A stretch of DNA of 64,000 nt. It comes from Zarea fungicola. Taxonomy: Eukaryota; Ascomycota; Sordariomycetes; Hypocreales; Cordycipitaceae. Both the position numbers and the translations under genes were made by a program. The number at the start of each line of letters is the position of its first letter. Position 1 is the stretch's first letter. Below the pieces are notes generated by a model. It worked only from the letters and a program-made list of their open reading frames with translations. It searched no databases and had not been told where the DNA came from. The stretch covers positions 124,001 to 188,000 of the forward strand of contig FWCC01000219.1 in the NCBI GenBank assembly GCA_900169235.1, given 5' to 3'. Shown here piece by piece: positions 1-8,987 of the stretch.

Positions 1-592
1 AGTCCTCTTCATCCTTCAGCTTGCTCCCCTCGTCTGCCTGTCGCACTGATTCTCTCAGTCGCTCTTCTTGTTTCCTCCAGTGACTTCCTTCCTCATAATT
101 AGAGCTGATCTTCAACGCTTTTCGTAACCGCTCAGACTCTTTGATCTTGGCGTCTGCCATGGCGTGAACTTGATGTTGCTGAAACTGGCGCCGCTGGCCA
201 CCCGACCCCTTGCCCGACTTCATCTCCTCAAGAAGTTTTTGCCGTAGCTCATCGCATTGGCTATCAATCTCATCCTCTTCAACACTAAATAGTAAGCAAG
301 TTAGCGGAAGCCCCCAACAGGCACCAGGAACCCTTTCCAAACCTCCTCGGCACAAAACGTACTTATCATCTTCTAGCTTGTCACGCAGCTCAAACACCTT
401 AACTTCAATCTCGCGCTTCCGATCATGATCGAGGATGCCCTGGTCGGGTTGGCGCTGCTTGTGTGGTAAAGAATCAGTGTTTTTGGGATATGGGCCGGCA
501 CGATCGCGTGGGCGCATCGCTGCCAGGTTTCTTGTGACATAGCCAGAGGTTCCACTGCCACGCGGCGTGGACAAGCCGACATTTTCAGACAT
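1..592 (-). CDS. CWC21: Cwc21-family spliceosome protein, partial (C-terminus beyond left edge)
   Basis: Likely Cwc21 (N-terminal part of human SRRM2), a spliceosome-associated protein that binds near Prp8/Snu114 in the active spliceosome; this role is family knowledge. Two exons read leftward: 363-592 and 1-284. They are joined across a 78-nt intron (285-362) with GTACGT donor, GCTAAC branch site and TTTAG acceptor; the joined codon keeps frame (EDD-N-VEEDE). The N-terminus has the hallmark LSTPRGSGTSGYVTRNL. The second exon carries the cwf21 helix, including QVHAMADAKIKESERLRKAL, then a charged coiled-coil-like tail cut by the window edge. The start at 592 is the first ATG and gives the family's usual N-terminus. 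Divergent from CDC123. Identity confident; the missing C-terminus may hold an RS-rich tail. Confidence 0.9.
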   Translation of the reverse strand, partial: MSENVGLSTPRGSGTSGYVTRNLAAMRPRDRAGPYPKNTDSLPHKQRQPDQGILDHDRKREIEVKVFELRDKLEDDKYVLCRGGLERVPGACWGLPLTCLLFSVEEDEIDSQCDELRQKLLEEMKSGKGSGGQRRQFQQHQVHAMADAKIKESERLRKALKISSNYEEGSHWRKQEERLRESVRQADEGSKLKDEED

Positions 593-968
593 TGTGTATC
601 GTATTATGAGAGGGTATTTATAAAAGAAGAAGTATACCTGCTTTGCAAACAGTAGCGAGATGGTGATGCGCGAGAGGTACCTTGAACAGGGTTGAGTAGA
701 ATTATAGTGGAGTGTCGACACTAAATGTCACCAATGGCCAGAATAAGTAGGCGGTCAAGGCGCAACATGCAGTCTGCTGCTGGCAGAACTGGGAGTCATA
801 GTGGGGGTGGACTAGCAGACTCGGAGAAAAAGTCGAGTGAGTCAAGGGAAATGATAAATATTTGACGACCTTCTTATAAATAGGCGTTCCCCTTGATATT
901 CTCAAATTCGAGTTCTTATCAAAAGTTTGATATATCAGATAGGGCCTGAGCCGTAAAATCACGACAAA
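593..968. promoter_or_regulatory. Divergent promoter between CWC21 and CDC123
   Basis: A 376-bp stretch between the start codons of two divergently transcribed housekeeping genes, so it must carry both core promoters. No canonical TATA box is evident on either strand. Short overlapping frames exist but none has coding character. The role is inferred from gene layout only. Confidence 0.55.
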
Positions 969-2204
969 ATGCCACACATGGAATCGGACATTGCAGACGG
1001 CGCAGAGCTCCCGTTTGTCTTTCCTGCAGTGACCAAGGACCATATCCAGAACTGTTCATACGATTCCTGGTTTCCCAAGTACCGCAGCTCGTGTATAAAG
1101 TCAAGAATTATTTCACTTCCCGCTGATTTCGTCAATTACCTGCAGGAGGATGGTATTGTACTTGCTGATGACAGCGATGTCTTGGGCGAGGCACACGACG
1201 ACGACTGGCAGGGCTTTGGGGCAACCACGACAAACAATGCGCAGCAGCAGGAAGCCGACGACTCAGAGGAAGAAGATGAAGAGTCACAACTGCCACCTAA
1301 CCGGCGTTTCCCAGAGACACACAAAAAGATCGTGGACACGATCGAGGAGCTTGGTGGAGCTGTGGTCCCCAAACTGAACTGGTCGTCGCCGAAGGATGCC
1401 AAGTGGATGTCAGCACATCAAAATAGTCTAAAATGCACATCACCAAACGACATCTATCTCCTCCTCAAGTCCTCATCATTCATCTCTCACGACCTTGTCC
1501 ATGCGTTTGACGGCTGTACTGCTCCCCCGCCGACCAAACCTTTCAGCCCGATTCTCGTGCTTCGCCCATACTTTACTCCTCATGTGGCATTGGAGTTTCG
1601 ATGCTTTGTCAAGTATCGCCAGCTGATTGGTATTTCACAAAGAGACTTGAACCATTATAACTTTCTTGAAGGGTTAAGACCAAATCTATGGGTGAAAATC
1701 ACCAAGTTCTTCAAAGAGACTCTTCGTCATACCTTTCCTGATGCCTCTTTTACTTTTGATATTTATGTCCCTGAAAGTACAGTTGCCGATGATGGACTGG
1801 GCAGAGTTAGACTTATGGACATCAACCCGTGGGCCATTCGTACTGATGCCTTACTCTTTAGCTGGGAGGAGTTGATCATGAAAGAGGTCCCTCGACCGCT
1901 TTACGGTCCACCAGCAAGCATGGATTCTGCCGATATGAGTGGAGGAGAAACGACTGCAGACGAATCTGATGCCGATGATTCGCAAGATTATCGCCCCGGT
2001 CGACTACCAGAGCTTCGAATCGTGGAACATGATGACCCCGCTGCTTACAACTTCAGCACCCCGCAATATTCGGCACACAAGCTCCCAAAAGAGGTTGTAG
2101 ACGCCAGCCTTGCGGGGGAAGGCGGCCTCAGAGAATTTGCACAGCAGTGGAAGGATATTACGGAAGGGCGAGGAGGTAACATGTGGGAACAACCGGGTCT
2201 CTAG
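969..2204 (+). CDS. CDC123: Cdc123 (D123 family), eIF2 assembly chaperone
   Basis: A 411-residue single-exon protein. Cdc123 proteins have an ATP-grasp fold, bind the C-terminal part of eIF2-gamma and promote assembly of the eIF2 trimer in the cytoplasm, so this gene affects translation initiation (family knowledge). Seen here: the N-terminal YDSWFPKYRS block at about residues 31-40, the IISLPADFVNYLQEDGIVL block that follows, an acidic Asp/Glu insert (about 95-105), the core LEFRCFVKYRQLIGISQRD, and the metal/ATP-site segment DINPWAIRTDALLFSWEEL. The length fits fungal orthologues (roughly 350-450). The C-terminal 90 residues are acidic and less conserved. The start at 969 is the first ATG and lies just before the conserved N-terminus. 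Confidence 0.95.
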   Translation: MPHMESDIADGAELPFVFPAVTKDHIQNCSYDSWFPKYRSSCIKSRIISLPADFVNYLQEDGIVLADDSDVLGEAHDDDWQGFGATTTNNAQQQEADDSEEEDEESQLPPNRRFPETHKKIVDTIEELGGAVVPKLNWSSPKDAKWMSAHQNSLKCTSPNDIYLLLKSSSFISHDLVHAFDGCTAPPPTKPFSPILVLRPYFTPHVALEFRCFVKYRQLIGISQRDLNHYNFLEGLRPNLWVKITKFFKETLRHTFPDASFTFDIYVPESTVADDGLGRVRLMDINPWAIRTDALLFSWEELIMKEVPRPLYGPPASMDSADMSGGETTADESDADDSQDYRPGRLPELRIVEHDDPAAYNFSTPQYSAHKLPKEVVDASLAGEGGLREFAQQWKDITEGRGGNMWEQPGL

Positions 2205-2593
2205 AGGATTTAAACGCAGCCATCGAGTACTGTGGGGATGTTGAGAGATCGTGATACCTTTGTACACAGCCGTTTCTAGCTACAATTTTGGAGCCAAGGA
2301 TAGAAACAACGTCAGGTTACAAAAGCTGCCAAAACGCCAAATACTCACGGTACGCGAGATTGTTGACACGGAACTCACCTCAGCACGCGTATTCTGTTCA
2401 CCTTTAGCTCACCATGTTGTTTTTGCCTGGCATATTGCCCAACAAACACATGGCCCGTGCGCTGCCTCTCATAAACGCTGCCAGCTGCTGCCAGCTGCAT
2501 TCGACTTACACGATCCAACAGTTGCCCTTCCCTCACACACCGGCCGCCTGGCTACAAAAAGACAGTTGACGAATTTCGAAAGCATCACTAGAT
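2205..2593. other. Intergenic, CDC123 3' end to DUF3716 gene 5' end
   Basis: 389 bp holding the 3' flank of CDC123 and the presumed promoter/leader of the next gene. A frame of 137 codons from 2251 begins on a non-ATG codon and shows no coding character. Nothing else is seen. Confidence 0.5.
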
Positions 2594-4180
2594 ATGATAC
2601 CGCGGCTTTCCAGGCCGTCAAAGGTTACAAGGACCAATGTGCCATCCTCGTCTCGACGGCGTAGATCCTTGACCAGTGCTGCACTCGAGGAGGTTGAGAA
2701 CTACATTCATACCAACTCTACTGTGAGCAACTCAATTTTTCTTCATCTCTACTCTCCAACACCAACCGTAGCAGACTCGGCCTTAGTTCTATTATTACAT
2801 GCTACATGCCAGGTACAAACAAGGTCATCATGCTGACTCGAGCAAAACAGGACATTGGCTCTGGCAACATCGTTACTCGTCCTAGCAGCCCGTTTTCTAG
2901 CATTGACGGCGGCGATGGATCTCACGAAAGCGATGAATATAACGGCGGCAATGAATACAACATTGCCGATGCGTTCAACAGTGATGATGGCTACAACAGC
3001 GGCAACGGCTACCGCGCTGCAGATGTCTTCAACGGCAGCAACGCCTTTAGCAGCGCCACTGCCTTCAACAATGCCCATGCCTTTAACATTGCTAACAGCT
3101 TCGGCACCAGTAATGACCTCAACGGTGCACAAGAGCCCCGCACTGCCGCAGATATTGCCTGCGAAAGGTACGGAGAGGATGTGAAGATTGACAGCGCCCT
3201 CTGCAGGAAGGTCGCTGTCGAGATAGCGCATCGCCTGCCTTTGCAGAGACGTGAGCACCAGAAGCTCAACATGGAAAGACGTAGCAACCTCGAGGCGCTG
3301 CTTTGTCACATGACTGGCCAGCAGGTCGTGAACCCGTGCAAGAATTGCCGCAAGGGACATGGGCCGTGGCAGCAATGCGTTGTCTACGACGGCCAGATGT
3401 GCGGTAGCTGTACCAATTGCTGGTACAATGCTTCCGGCTCACGCTGCACGTTTCACTGTATGTAGCCACTCCGTTTTAATTTTCCACAAAGAGGATTTGT
3501 CTGCGTCTGTATGTGCATTAACGACTTGGCTAGGTAACGCTGCTGTTGCTGCTGCCGCAGTCAGAAGCCCGCCATATCCAATCACCATTCCAAATGGCCC
3601 TTTAACTGGCATCTCAGCTGGCTACGATAGGAACAGGATCAACCCTCCATACTACTCTCCCCTGAGTGAGACTGGACTCAAGAGAGAATGGGGCCTTGAG
3701 ATTGGCCTATCATCACAATGCCAGCCCTCCCTTTTGACGCCAACGCCGGCACGGTCGTTTAACTTGGCAAAGTTCCACCCGCTATTCACGAGTCAAGTCG
3801 CGCCAGCCTTGTACCAGGCTCTGACTGGAAATGCCGCCGGTACACCGCTCTTGGATGAAACTGGCAATCCGACGAACAGCCAACCAAGCCAGCTTCTTGT
3901 CACGGCGATGAATCAGGCATCACAGCTCTCTCCATTGGAAAGACATTTTGCAAGGATGGAGTCAGGTGCTGAGGAGCTCGCCCTTCGAATCGCGGAGTTC
4001 AATGACTATGTGCGCACGCCCGAAGGTTTGGCTGAATACAACAGCTCTCTGGCTGCCACCGAAGGGGCGTTTCTCCTTCAAGCAGGAGGAGAAATGGATC
4101 AGTCTCCAAGCGCAGGTGTAGAAGAATCTCGTCAGAACAGTCCTATTTTTGATGATGGCCCTTTCGCTTCTCCTGATTAA
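2594..4180 (+). CDS. DUF3716-type Cys-rich fungal protein with Asn/Gly-rich repeat region
   Basis: Three-exon model of 460 residues: 2594-2722, 2851-3457 and 3534-4180. Intron 1 (2723-2850) has a GTGAGC donor, TGCTGACTC branch site and AACAG acceptor; intron 2 (3458-3533) has GTATGT and GGCTAG. Both keep frame. Residues about 1-43 are basic. Residues about 60-110 are a degenerate low-complexity run rich in Asn, Gly, Ala and aromatic residues (units such as AFNNAHAF, GYNSGNGY). Residues about 204-245 form the Cys-rich block NPCKNCRKGHGPWQQC followed by CGSCTNCWYN, which matches DUF3716, a fungal domain of unknown role whose cysteine spacing suggests metal binding. The tail (about 250-460) has no known domain and ends acidic. 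A simpler start at 2806, without exon 1, cannot be excluded. Function unknown; DNA or protein binding would be a guess. Confidence 0.8.
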
Positions 4181-4972
4181 GCAAGATAAAAAGAGCTGGA
4201 TGGTAGGGGGGACACAAACATACAAGCATAAAGGTAGCCTACAAACCCATAGCAAAACCATAGCATTTATCGCATTTCGAAACGTTATCAAAACCTGATC
4301 GCAGCGTACCAGTAAAGAAAGGGTTCTATCCTGACAGAGTTGTGAAACTATACCATAAACCATAATGTCTCTCTAGAAATAGTTGCGGCCGAAAGTTTCA
4401 GTTTAATGTGTTCTAAAAAAGCCTTACCTGGTATCGCCCAAGTACTTCTGCTCTCCATTCCATCTCCAATCCTCTATCTTATTATCGTGTATAAAGGTAC
4501 TTATAGCTTTAGAAAACAGCTTAATAAAATATGTAGCAAGTCAAGCAATAAAGGCAGAAGTAAGCCAGTAGCAAAACAGTAGCAATACTCCGTAACTGGT
4601 ACCAACGTCCATTGCAAAAGCAACAATAACGTGCTCTTAGGTGTTACGGAGGACTAGCTGATAAAATACATTTCTTGACTAGGTGTGATAGTTATTAGTT
4701 ATTTTTCAAATTCCATTTGTCAAGATTCGGACGTCGAAATGGCTGCTCTCCTGCCTTCAGTGGACTAGACATTTTTATTATCAGATGGCCAGGGGCTGCC
4801 AGGCAAAACTGTTATCGCCCGCCCCACTGTACCTTTATTACGCGACAACCACTGGCTGATCAACACGAGCTGCAAGCGCGTCCGCCTTTTGTTAACCCTG
4901 TGAACCATCACTTGCTTCGCGTTTTCTTTACCACCGTCATTCTCTCCTTCTCCTTCCCCCCACACCTAATTT
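4181..4972. other. Intergenic, DUF3716 gene to PIF1
   Basis: 792 bp. It includes the 3' flank of the upstream gene (A/T-rich, around 4180-4400) and the PIF1 promoter/leader with a pyrimidine-rich stretch just before the start (4925-4970). One copy of the recurring TACTCCGTA motif lies at 4586-4594. No convincing gene. Confidence 0.5.
4586..4594 (+). repeat. Dispersed intergenic motif TACTCCGTA, copy 1
   Basis: Exact 9-mer; the other exact copies on either strand are at 16291, 30880, 40249 and 54386, and all are intergenic. Role unknown. Confidence 0.5.
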
Positions 4973-7504
4973 ATGACTCGAGTAGTCATTCGCTTGCCAG
5001 CCAGGTCATTACCAACGTCCCGCCGTTTCTTTGCCCACAATACCACCGCTATAGCCAAAGGCGCTCATGACAACATCACAGTCCGATACTTGTCGAAGAC
5101 GGGTGCAACAGCCACGACCTCTGACTCAATGCTTGCTAAGGCAAACAAAAACTACACGGCCGGCCAACCTTCGCCATCCCAGTGCAATCAGCAGAGTGCC
5201 AAATTAGCGAAACAGCTTTTTCCTTCGAGCAGCCCAATCCCGCCGGCGTCAGACATTCGCGATCAATTCAAGTGGCGTGCTCCACCGCGCTTTCTCGGCT
5301 CATCACCCTCGACATCACGCTCCAATGGCCAACCTTTGAGATCTTTGGACAGCCGGCCCGACGTCAGTGACGATAATGTGGCACGCAGCGGTGGGACAGG
5401 TACAGGTAGAGGCTCTCTGGCCGCTCTCTATGGAAATTCTTCCTCATCTTTCAAGGAAGATGTAATTGATTTGACACGAGACACCAAGACTAAAACAAAA
5501 CCTGAAGTATTCTTTGCGGAAGACGACTTTAGCGATGATGATGATCTAGACTTAGATTTCAAGGCACCAACGGCTGTTTCACCCTCCAAAGTGACATCGG
5601 TTTCCAAATTCACGGCACCTAGGGAGAGCATTCCACTACAATCCTCAGAGCCACCGATTCCGTGGTCATCATCACCCGCCTCACATTTTTTGCCACCTCA
5701 ACAGCGGCGAACCGAATCACAGCTCTCAGGAGGGAGCGGCGGATCTCTGAAAAGAGTATCATTAGAAGGTGACGAGGACTGTTTCGAGATACCCGCTCCA
5801 ACCAAAAAAGTAAAGAGGGCACTACCAGATTCCTGGAAGGAACGACAAGCAGAACCCAATCTGGAGACTCCAGCTTCAAAATCACAGGCCCGTGGTGTCT
5901 GGGACCCGTCGGCAAGTGCTATAAAAGAACAAAAGAGACAACTCAAGAACCAGAGAATTACGAAGCGGGAAGAACAAGATGTCGAAATCGTGAACGAGAT
6001 CCCATCGCGTGAGCAATCTGAAGCACCTCTACCGGGCTCAGACACAATAGCTCTAAGCAGTGAACAGCGTCACGTTCTAGATCTCGTTGTGGAGCAAGGG
6101 AAAAGCGTATTCTTCACTGGACCTGCTGGAACAGGTAAATCGGTTCTGATGCGGGCCATCATCACTGAGCTTAAGGCGAAATATGCACGTGAAGCAGAGC
6201 GAATTGCTGTTACAGCATCGACTGGTCTTGCAGCATGCAATATTGGTGGTGTTACGCTACACAGCTTTTCAGGCATCGGGCTTGGCAAAGAAGCTGCTGG
6301 CGTACTAATAAAGAAAGTAAGGAAGAACCCCAAAGCCAAAAATCGATGGCTAAAGACGAAATGCTTGATTATCGACGAGATTTCTATGGTAGACGGTGAT
6401 CTGTTTGACAAGCTGTCGCAGATTGGCCGTACCCTCCGCAACGACGGCCGACCTTGGGGTGGAATCCAGCTTGTGATTACAGGAGATTTCTTTCAGCTGC
6501 CACCAGTGCCAGATGGTTCAAATGGCCAGGCTAAATTTGCGTTTGATGCAGCCACTTGGAATACATCGATCGATTATACAATTGGTTTGACGCAAGTTTT
6601 TCGACAGCGTGATCCAGAATTTGCCCGCATGCTAAACGAGATGCGACTTGGCAAGATCACAGAAGACACGGTGAGAGCGTTCAGAGCACTGGAACGTCCA
6701 CTGACATTTGATGATGGTGTCGATTCAGCAGAACTATTCCCGCTGCGCGCTCAGGTGGAAGGATCCAACGAAAAGAGACTGCGAGACTTGCCTGGTCGGC
6801 TTCACAAATTTGATGCATCCGACTCGGGAGACCCAGCAGTCAAGGAGAAGCTGCTGGGCAACATGATGGCGCCAAAGTCTATCGAGTTGAAGCTCGATGC
6901 GCAGGTGATGTTGATCAAGAACTTGGATTCATCACTGGTCAATGGATCCCTTGGCCGGGTCATTGGGTTTTCAGACGAGCGGACGTTTGAGATGGGCGGG
7001 GGTATACCCGATGACCCGATGATGGATGCCGCTTTCAACAAGGCGAGAAAAAAGCTCAGCAGCTTTAGCCGGGACCCTGACTGCGTATCCAACTCCAAGA
7101 AAGAGTACCCTGTGGTACAGTTCATCACAGCATCGGGTACGCCTCGTGTTCTTCTGTGTCAGCCAGAAGAGTGGAAAGTCGAGCTGCCCAACGGTGAGGT
7201 ACAGGCCAAGCGATCACAGCTGCCACTAATTTTGGCATGGGCACTGTCGATCCATAAAGCTCAGGGCCAAACACTGGAACGTGTTACGGTCAACTTAAGC
7301 AAAGTGTTTGAGAAAGGCCAGGCGTACGTGGCGTTGTCCCGAGCAACAAGCCAGGCCGGTCTGCGAGTAATTGGGTTCGATAGGCATAAAGTGATGGCAC
7401 ATCCTAAGGTGGTGGAATTTTACAACAAGCTGTCGTCCGCGGAAGATATTCCACGACGGTCGAACTCTATTTTGGACTTCGTGGCTGGTAGACGGGGTGT
7501 TTAA
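4973..7504 (+). CDS. PIF1: PIF1-family 5'-to-3' DNA helicase
   Basis: An 843-residue single-exon protein. Pif1 helicases unwind DNA 5'-to-3', resolve G-quadruplexes, remove telomerase and maintain mitochondrial DNA (family knowledge). Seen: a long variable N-terminal region (about 1-360, Ser/Pro-rich and acidic), then the SF1B core. This has Walker A GPAGTGKS at 383-390, Walker B IIDEISM with Asp468-Glu469, GDFFQLPPV from 504, QVFRQRDPEF, and the C-terminal IHKAQGQTLERV and YVALSRAT with the Arg finger near 790. The first 30 residues are rich in Arg, Ser and Ala with no acidic residue, like a mitochondrial presequence; a second ATG at 5137 (residue 55) would drop it. Yeast PIF1 (about 860 residues) uses two starts in the same way, so dual targeting is plausible. 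No neighbour suggests a partner. Confidence 0.95.
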   Translation: MTRVVIRLPARSLPTSRRFFAHNTTAIAKGAHDNITVRYLSKTGATATTSDSMLAKANKNYTAGQPSPSQCNQQSAKLAKQLFPSSSPIPPASDIRDQFKWRAPPRFLGSSPSTSRSNGQPLRSLDSRPDVSDDNVARSGGTGTGRGSLAALYGNSSSSFKEDVIDLTRDTKTKTKPEVFFAEDDFSDDDDLDLDFKAPTAVSPSKVTSVSKFTAPRESIPLQSSEPPIPWSSSPASHFLPPQQRRTESQLSGGSGGSLKRVSLEGDEDCFEIPAPTKKVKRALPDSWKERQAEPNLETPASKSQARGVWDPSASAIKEQKRQLKNQRITKREEQDVEIVNEIPSREQSEAPLPGSDTIALSSEQRHVLDLVVEQGKSVFFTGPAGTGKSVLMRAIITELKAKYAREAERIAVTASTGLAACNIGGVTLHSFSGIGLGKEAAGVLIKKVRKNPKAKNRWLKTKCLIIDEISMVDGDLFDKLSQIGRTLRNDGRPWGGIQLVITGDFFQLPPVPDGSNGQAKFAFDAATWNTSIDYTIGLTQVFRQRDPEFARMLNEMRLGKITEDTVRAFRALERPLTFDDGVDSAELFPLRAQVEGSNEKRLRDLPGRLHKFDASDSGDPAVKEKLLGNMMAPKSIELKLDAQVMLIKNLDSSLVNGSLGRVIGFSDERTFEMGGGIPDDPMMDAAFNKARKKLSSFSRDPDCVSNSKKEYPVVQFITASGTPRVLLCQPEEWKVELPNGEVQAKRSQLPLILAWALSIHKAQGQTLERVTVNLSKVFEKGQAYVALSRATSQAGLRVIGFDRHKVMAHPKVVEFYNKLSSAEDIPRRSNSILDFVAGRRGV

Positions 7505-8987
7505 ACCCTTGCAGTTGACGAAGGTTAATATTTCTGAGATGGAATAGGTGCGGCCTAGTGATGTGCCTCTATTTGTAGACATTATACCATCACTGCGCTT
7601 GTTCATTCCTGCGTCAATTATCATCAACTATTCAATTCATGTCCCTTCACTTCTCTACCTACTTTGACCAACTGGTCTTGGCCAGATCCGGTAAGCGGTA
7701 AACGAAGAGTGGACCCAGATGGTTTGCGACGGATGACTCTGCCGGTGACCTTGTTTTCCTGCTTTTTTTTTTTTTTTTTTACAAACGTACCTGGTACCTG
7801 CGTAGTATAAGGTAAAGAAGGCAGTACTGGGTATCCTGGTAGAGGTACTAGGCAATTAGTACCAACTATCATAGGTACCTGGATATGTATGTACTAGTAG
7901 GTAGGTAGCTGCAAGTGAGTGGTAGCCTGCAGTTACACCCGTCGTGCGCTGAAATTGCCACATTACATGGCTTTGCTTCGAACCATAGCGCTCCCACTTA
8001 CACATTTGCATTTGGGGGGTATTATAATTTTTAGTGCTGCTTGCCCCGACCAAAGTATCTAAACTATCGGATGCTTATAGGTAGGGGTGGACGTATTCAG
8101 TTAGTCATTCCTAACTACCTACCTACCTTGCTACCTTCCCTAGTAGCCAACCAACCTAGTACCTACCTAGGCAACTAGGTAACTACTAGTAACAGGACGG
8201 ACTGGTCACCGCCCACAAAACTTGGCACAACCTGTTAATCCTAGTGGGGAGTGCTCAGTACAGCAACTCGATTCCTTCCTTGTTCAGACTTGTGTCTGCT
8301 CTTGCGTCTCAGCCACCGTCTCCAGCTCTCCGCCGCAACTCGACGATTTGCAGCGTGATAACAAGGCAAGACTGTTTGGGACCCATTCTAGTCTGCTCTT
8401 CTGCATCACCTTGTCTTACAGGCCGTGAGTTCCTTCACTGTGCTTTGGCGGCTGGTCTGCCTACGAACTGGTTGCCCACGAGACCAGGTGTTTTTGCCTC
8501 TTGTTCTTGGCGACAGAATAGTACGGTACCAGTTCCCAATTCCCGTCGACGAGCCGGAAACCGAAAGTAAGGAAGCCATTGCAGGTATTGGGTTACTTGG
8601 CAACGGTCTTTCCCCCCCTCCAATTCATCTGCGACTTTTACATCTCGACAAAAACGCATGCACCAACTGCGAAGGCACTCGGGGTCGACCAAGTTGTTCT
8701 GCAAACGAGACGACAGCTGAGTTCAGCCAGCAGGGACAAGGAAATCGGAAGTTATCAAGCCTTGGTCTTGACCAGGGGAAGAATCAACAACAGTGTCTAC
8801 GTTTTATCAGTCTCGCGATCAGAATTTCCTCTTTGATGCAGGAGATTCTGGGGTAGGCAAAGGCGGTCTTTGGTGAGGACAACAGTCCTTTAGTCCCGGC
8901 CCTGTCTGATACCAGAAGCTTGCAACAACGACACAAAGTAGCTTGCACACAGCCTGGCAACTGACACGCTTGTCCGTGGTTAGAACT
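7505..8987. other. Intergenic/leader region between PIF1 and EDC3
   Basis: 1.48 kb. It contains a T18 run (7763-7780) and a dense cluster of TACC/GGTA-type words between about 7785 and 8190 (for example ACCTACCTACCTTG, GGTACCTGG, ACCTAGG). The right 750 bp probably hold the EDC3 promoter and leader; several short frames there start on non-ATG codons or have no coding character. Confidence 0.5.
7763..7780 (+). repeat. Poly-T run (T18)
   Basis: Uninterrupted run of 18 T on the plus strand in the PIF1-EDC3 intergenic region. Such runs often vary in length and may also act as nucleosome-depleting tracts (general knowledge). Confidence 0.8.
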
